Assembly (NCBI GenBank): GCA_017620345.1
Contig: JAFZQP010000183.1
Location: forward strand, 1 to 9,778
Reading direction: 5' to 3'
From: Lachnospiraceae bacterium
GTDB taxonomy: Bacteria; Bacillota_A; Clostridia; Lachnospirales; Lachnospiraceae
DNA: 9,778 bases
Part shown: positions 7,194 through 9,778 of the stretch, piece by piece
Layout of the letters: each line of letters opens with the position of its first letter
Position numbering within the stretch: the first letter of the stretch is position 1
Made by a program: the position numbers and the translations under genes
Notes under the pieces: model-generated
Database searches by the model: none
What the model saw: the letters and a program-made list of their open reading frames with translations, nothing else
Told to the model about the DNA's origin: nothing

Positions 7194-8068
7194 TAGGTTT
7201 GGTTTATGTGTTGTACAATCCGCTTGCCGGAAACAGGACATGCGAAGAAAGCTGCAAAGGTGTGGGAGAGATATTCGGATCGGAAGATATCCGGTATATC
7301 GATCTTCTTACCATTGAAGATATTGATGCATATATCAAGACTCTGTCGGCAGATGATCAGATAGTCATATGCGGCGGCGACGGAACTCTTAACCGACTCA
7401 TCAATTCACTTGACGCCGAGAAGCTCGAGCAGGATGTTTTCTATTACAGGGGTGGCAGCGGAAATGATTTTTTCCGTGACATTGACGTTGAAGGAACGGA
7501 CAGTGTGATCCGTATCAATAAATATATGAAATGTCTTCCGGAAGTAACGGTGGCCGGGCAGAAGAAGTTTTTCATCAACGGAATAGGTTACGGTATCGAC
7601 GGTTATTGCTGCGAAGAGGGTGACAAGGAGAGAGTCCGGGCGCCGGGGAAGAAGGTCAATTACGCACTTATCGCACTCAAGGGTGTGCTGTACGGATTCA
7701 GTACCGTTAACGCAAAGGTCACGGTCGACGGAGTTACGAGGGAATACAGCAATGTCTGGATGGCGCCTACAATGAACGGAAGATATTACGGGGGTGGCAT
7801 GATGTGCGCACCCGGTCAGGACAGACTCAATGAAGACGGTCTCGTATCAGTGCTGGTCGTACATGCAAGGTTTAGGATACAGCTCCTCTTTGCGTTCCTT
7901 TCGGTCTTTAAGGGCAATCATCTGAAATATAAGAGCCTTGTTACGAGGATCATGGGAAGCAACGTCCGGGTGGAGTTTGATAAACCGACGGCACTCCAGA
8001 TCGACGGAGAGACCGTGAGTGATGTGCTCTGGTATGAAGTAAAAAAAGAGAAAAAAATCATCTGTTAA
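7190..8068 (+). CDS. Diacylglycerol kinase-family lipid kinase (YegS/DgkB-like)
   Basis: A 292-residue member of the DAGK catalytic-domain family, which transfers phosphate from ATP to diacylglycerol or a related lipid at the inner membrane face. Visible signatures are YNPLAGN near the start, the nucleotide-binding GGDGT at 62-66, RGGSGNDFFR (the usual GTANDFAR-type motif), GYGIDG, and the C-terminal domain block MCAPGQDRLNEDGLVSVLVV, ending with QIDGE. All key motifs are present, so it should be active. Length is normal for the family. No transmembrane helix is seen, as expected for a peripheral enzyme. It may recycle diacylglycerol from lipoteichoic acid synthesis, like DgkB, but the lipid cannot be told from sequence. 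The start is either TTG 7190 (TTGA overlap with the previous stop) or TTG 7199. It is the last gene before a strong terminator. Confidence 0.88.
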   Translation: MIGLVYVLYNPLAGNRTCEESCKGVGEIFGSEDIRYIDLLTIEDIDAYIKTLSADDQIVICGGDGTLNRLINSLDAEKLEQDVFYYRGGSGNDFFRDIDVEGTDSVIRINKYMKCLPEVTVAGQKKFFINGIGYGIDGYCCEEGDKERVRAPGKKVNYALIALKGVLYGFSTVNAKVTVDGVTREYSNVWMAPTMNGRYYGGGMMCAPGQDRLNEDGLVSVLVVHARFRIQLLFAFLSVFKGNHLKYKSLVTRIMGSNVRVEFDKPTALQIDGETVSDVLWYEVKKEKKIIC

Positions 8069-8081
8069 CATAATAATTCTG

Positions 8082-8110
8082 TTGACATAAAATATTATAA
8101 GAGTTACATT
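8082..8110 (+). promoter_or_regulatory. Sigma-A-type promoter for the C69-family gene
   Basis: A perfect -35 box TTGACA (8082-8087) is followed by a 17-base AT-rich spacer and TACATT (8105-8110, four of six matches to TATAAT). The expected transcription start near 8117 leaves a leader of about 70 bases before the ATG at 8187. It is the best promoter match I found in the window. The predicted start falls inside the 5' arm of the terminator hairpin. Confidence 0.6.
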
Positions 8111-8145
8111 AAATGGTGTGGGTTCACACCATTTTTGTGTTTTTT
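8111..8145 (+). terminator. Rho-independent terminator ending the gltA-to-lipid-kinase unit
   Basis: AAATGGTGTG (8111-8120) pairs perfectly with CACACCATTT (8125-8134) around a GGTT loop. The tail is T-rich (five Ts, GTG, then six Ts, through 8145). It lies 42 bases after the lipid kinase stop and before the next gene. No opposing gene requires bidirectional use. Confidence 0.88.
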
Positions 8146-8186
8146 ACAAGTAAAGGATCATTTTGGGAGAAAGTAGGGAGAAAAAG

Positions 8187-9778
8187 ATGAAGGGAACGAT
8201 CAGAGCAATACTCGGTGCAGCAACGGTATGCGCATGCTTTGCATTTGCCGCAAACGATGTTAATGCAGCCACCGGGATCTATGTGGGAAAGGATGTCAGT
8301 GCTGACGACTCTATGCTCGTGGGTGTAACTCTTGAGTACGGGCTTGGTTCGGCAGGGGTACCTGTCATTATCGAAAAGGGCACGATCCGTAAAGGGGACG
8401 TGATCGAGAGCCAGAACGGGTTTAAGTATACGATGCCCGAGGATAATGAAAAGGTACTGCTTCAGCGTCTGATGAAGTATGTCGGCATAGGAGAATGGAA
8501 TACATGCGCATCGAATGAATACGGAGTATCCGTTCTTTCGGGGATAACGACAGATCCGTGCATTGAAGCTGTGCAGGCGGATACTTTTGCAGAAGACGGT
8601 GTATGTGAAGATAAGATACCGCTTATCCTTGCCGCAACATCAAAGAGTGCAAAGGATGCAGTCAGGACATTATGCTCTTTATATGAAGAATCAGGTGCAT
8701 GCGCTGCTGAGACGGTTCTGATCGCCGATCAGGAAGGCGCATGGATAGTTGAGAATTTCACGGGACACCAGTATGTGGCAACACGCCTTCCGGATGATAA
8801 GATCGCGGTATTTTCCAATGAGCCTGTGATAAGGACAGTTGATCCCGATGACAAAGATACGATCGTATCTTCGGATCTTTTCACTCTCCCTGAAAAGAAC
8901 GGCTTTGCTGTTTACGATGATGACAAAAATATCGATCTGATCCTTTCATATACAGCTGATAACAAGTACTGTGATGAGTGCCATTTGAGAGAATGGGCAG
9001 GTCACAATGTATTTGCGCCTTCGGAAGCGCTTGCTTATGATGAGGGATCAGGCTTTGACTTATTCTTTACACCTGACGATAAAGTTACGCTCGACCAGGC
9101 ATTTGATCTCTTCAGATACAGATATGAAGGAACTGATTATGATCTTTCCAAGGAAGGAAATGATATACATTATGGCATAAACAACCAGTTCGTCGCTAAT
9201 GCAAACGTTATACAGATATTCGATGATGTTCCGGCTGCTCTGTCAACCGTGCTGTGGACAACCCCCGCGAACCAGACGGCTTCGCCTTTCATCCCGATAC
9301 CTGTACACGCAAGCACCATTCCCGAGTCGTTCTCTACGGATATTGAAGACGATGAATATGTGGACGGTATTTTGCAGAATGATTTTGCCAAACTCAATAA
9401 CGGTGTATACCAGAGAAGGCAATTGTACGGCGGATCGATAAGGCAGTATTGGGAGGGCATGGAAAGCGTAAGCGCTACGGATGTCCTGGTGAATATTCAC
9501 AAAAACTGGAAAGATGTTTCGGATGAAGAAGCAGTAAAACAGATAGATGATTTTGTTGCAAAGGTCGTTGAAGGAGCTGATGAGAACTGTATCAGACTGA
9601 ACAACGAACTCGAGTGGTATCTGTTCAGAAACGGAATAAGAAAACAATCGGTACCGGATGAGGAACTGGATCCTTTCGAGTGCTCATTTGACGCAGTTTC
9701 CTTTGCACGTGAGAACGGCTGGGAGACGAATGTAGCAAACGATGTATTTACCGCCGAAAAAGACGGCAAGAAGATAGA
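8187..9778 (+). CDS. Secreted peptidase C69-family protein, probable pseudoenzyme (3' end outside window)
   Basis: The frame is open from ATG 8187 to the right edge: 530 codons without a stop. AGGGAG at 8175-8180 is six bases before the ATG. Residues 1-27 form a signal peptide: K2/R6, a hydrophobic core at 7-22, and cleavage after V-N-A27. The body follows the dipeptidase (C69, N-terminal nucleophile) pattern: IYVGKDVSADDS (31-42), NEYGVSV (110-116), AWIVENFTGHQYVATRLPDD from 185, RYRYEGT, and STVLWTTPAN. Active members of this secreted group start the mature protein with a nucleophilic Cys, as in ACT(G/A)xxVGK, followed by DGS and G-R-T-E-D. Here the Cys position is A28, DGS is DDS, and GRTED is GVTLE (46-50). 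N340 stands where I recall a conserved His. Peptidase activity therefore looks lost, while the long intact frame argues against a decayed gene. The distal ~100 residues are acidic and not recognised. A lipobox-like VCAC at 14-17 is a less likely alternative to signal peptidase I cleavage. Confidence 0.82.
   Translation, partial: MKGTIRAILGAATVCACFAFAANDVNAATGIYVGKDVSADDSMLVGVTLEYGLGSAGVPVIIEKGTIRKGDVIESQNGFKYTMPEDNEKVLLQRLMKYVGIGEWNTCASNEYGVSVLSGITTDPCIEAVQADTFAEDGVCEDKIPLILAATSKSAKDAVRTLCSLYEESGACAAETVLIADQEGAWIVENFTGHQYVATRLPDDKIAVFSNEPVIRTVDPDDKDTIVSSDLFTLPEKNGFAVYDDDKNIDLILSYTADNKYCDECHLREWAGHNVFAPSEALAYDEGSGFDLFFTPDDKVTLDQAFDLFRYRYEGTDYDLSKEGNDIHYGINNQFVANANVIQIFDDVPAALSTVLWTTPANQTASPFIPIPVHASTIPESFSTDIEDDEYVDGILQNDFAKLNNGVYQRRQLYGGSIRQYWEGMESVSATDVLVNIHKNWKDVSDEEAVKQIDDFVAKVVEGADENCIRLNNELEWYLFRNGIRKQSVPDEELDPFECSFDAVSFARENGWETNVANDVFTAEKDGKKI

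Noticed and set aside
9170..9769. Minus-strand and alternate-frame ORFs at 9170-9769
   Set aside because: They are shadows of the C69-family frame that runs unbroken from 8187 to the window end with clear family motifs.
1..9778. CRISPR arrays, tRNA or rRNA genes, insertion sequences, phage or defence modules
   Set aside because: No regularly spaced repeats, cloverleaf-like segments, transposase motifs or terminal inverted repeats were seen, and nearly all the window is explained by ordinary genes.

Overview
The window is gene-dense and every recognisable gene is on the + strand. Moderate GC, frequent AGA/AGG and ATA codons, TTG starts with strong Shine-Dalgarno sites, a secreted C69-family protein and a soluble PAS-like/GGDEF protein together suggest an anaerobic Clostridia-type Firmicute, perhaps Lachnospiraceae. 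That placement is inference from gene style; no rRNA or other marker gene is present.

Layout. Positions 3-539 hold the 3' part of a Nudix hydrolase of ADP-ribose pyrophosphatase type, cut by the window edge. After a 76-base gap comes an orphan type IV prepilin-like protein (616-1278). Then follow six tightly spaced genes: citrate synthase (1295-2611), a NudC-type Nudix hydrolase with a zinc ribbon (2614-3435), GTP cyclohydrolase I (3443-4009), a soluble multi-PAS-like diguanylate cyclase (4037-5806), an FAD-dependent oxidoreductase with a four-cysteine cluster (5820-7193) and a diacylglycerol-kinase-family lipid kinase (7190-8068). Gaps run from 27 bases down to a 4-base overlap and I see no terminator inside, so these six, and perhaps the prepilin 16 bases upstream, probably form one transcription unit. 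It ends at a perfect 10-bp hairpin with a T-rich tail (8111-8145).

A new unit then begins. A TTGACA-17-TACATT promoter lies just before that hairpin and drives an exported peptidase C69-family protein (8187 to the right edge, 530 codons visible). This protein keeps the family fold signatures but appears to have lost the nucleophilic cysteine and the conserved arginine near it, so it looks like a pseudoenzyme.

How the genes fit together. The six-gene unit mixes central metabolism (citrate synthase, probably for 2-oxoglutarate and glutamate supply), nucleotide and pterin chemistry (NudC-like protein, FolE), signalling (c-di-GMP synthesis), a redox enzyme and lipid phosphorylation. No single pathway explains it. 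The most specific functional link is FolE beside a Nudix protein with a modified NudC signature. I found no CRISPR array, tRNA, rRNA, insertion sequence or phage gene. The points most worth a second look are the C69 pseudoenzyme, the promoter/terminator overlap, the Nudix-FolE pair, the cysteine cluster in the flavoprotein and the orphan prepilin.
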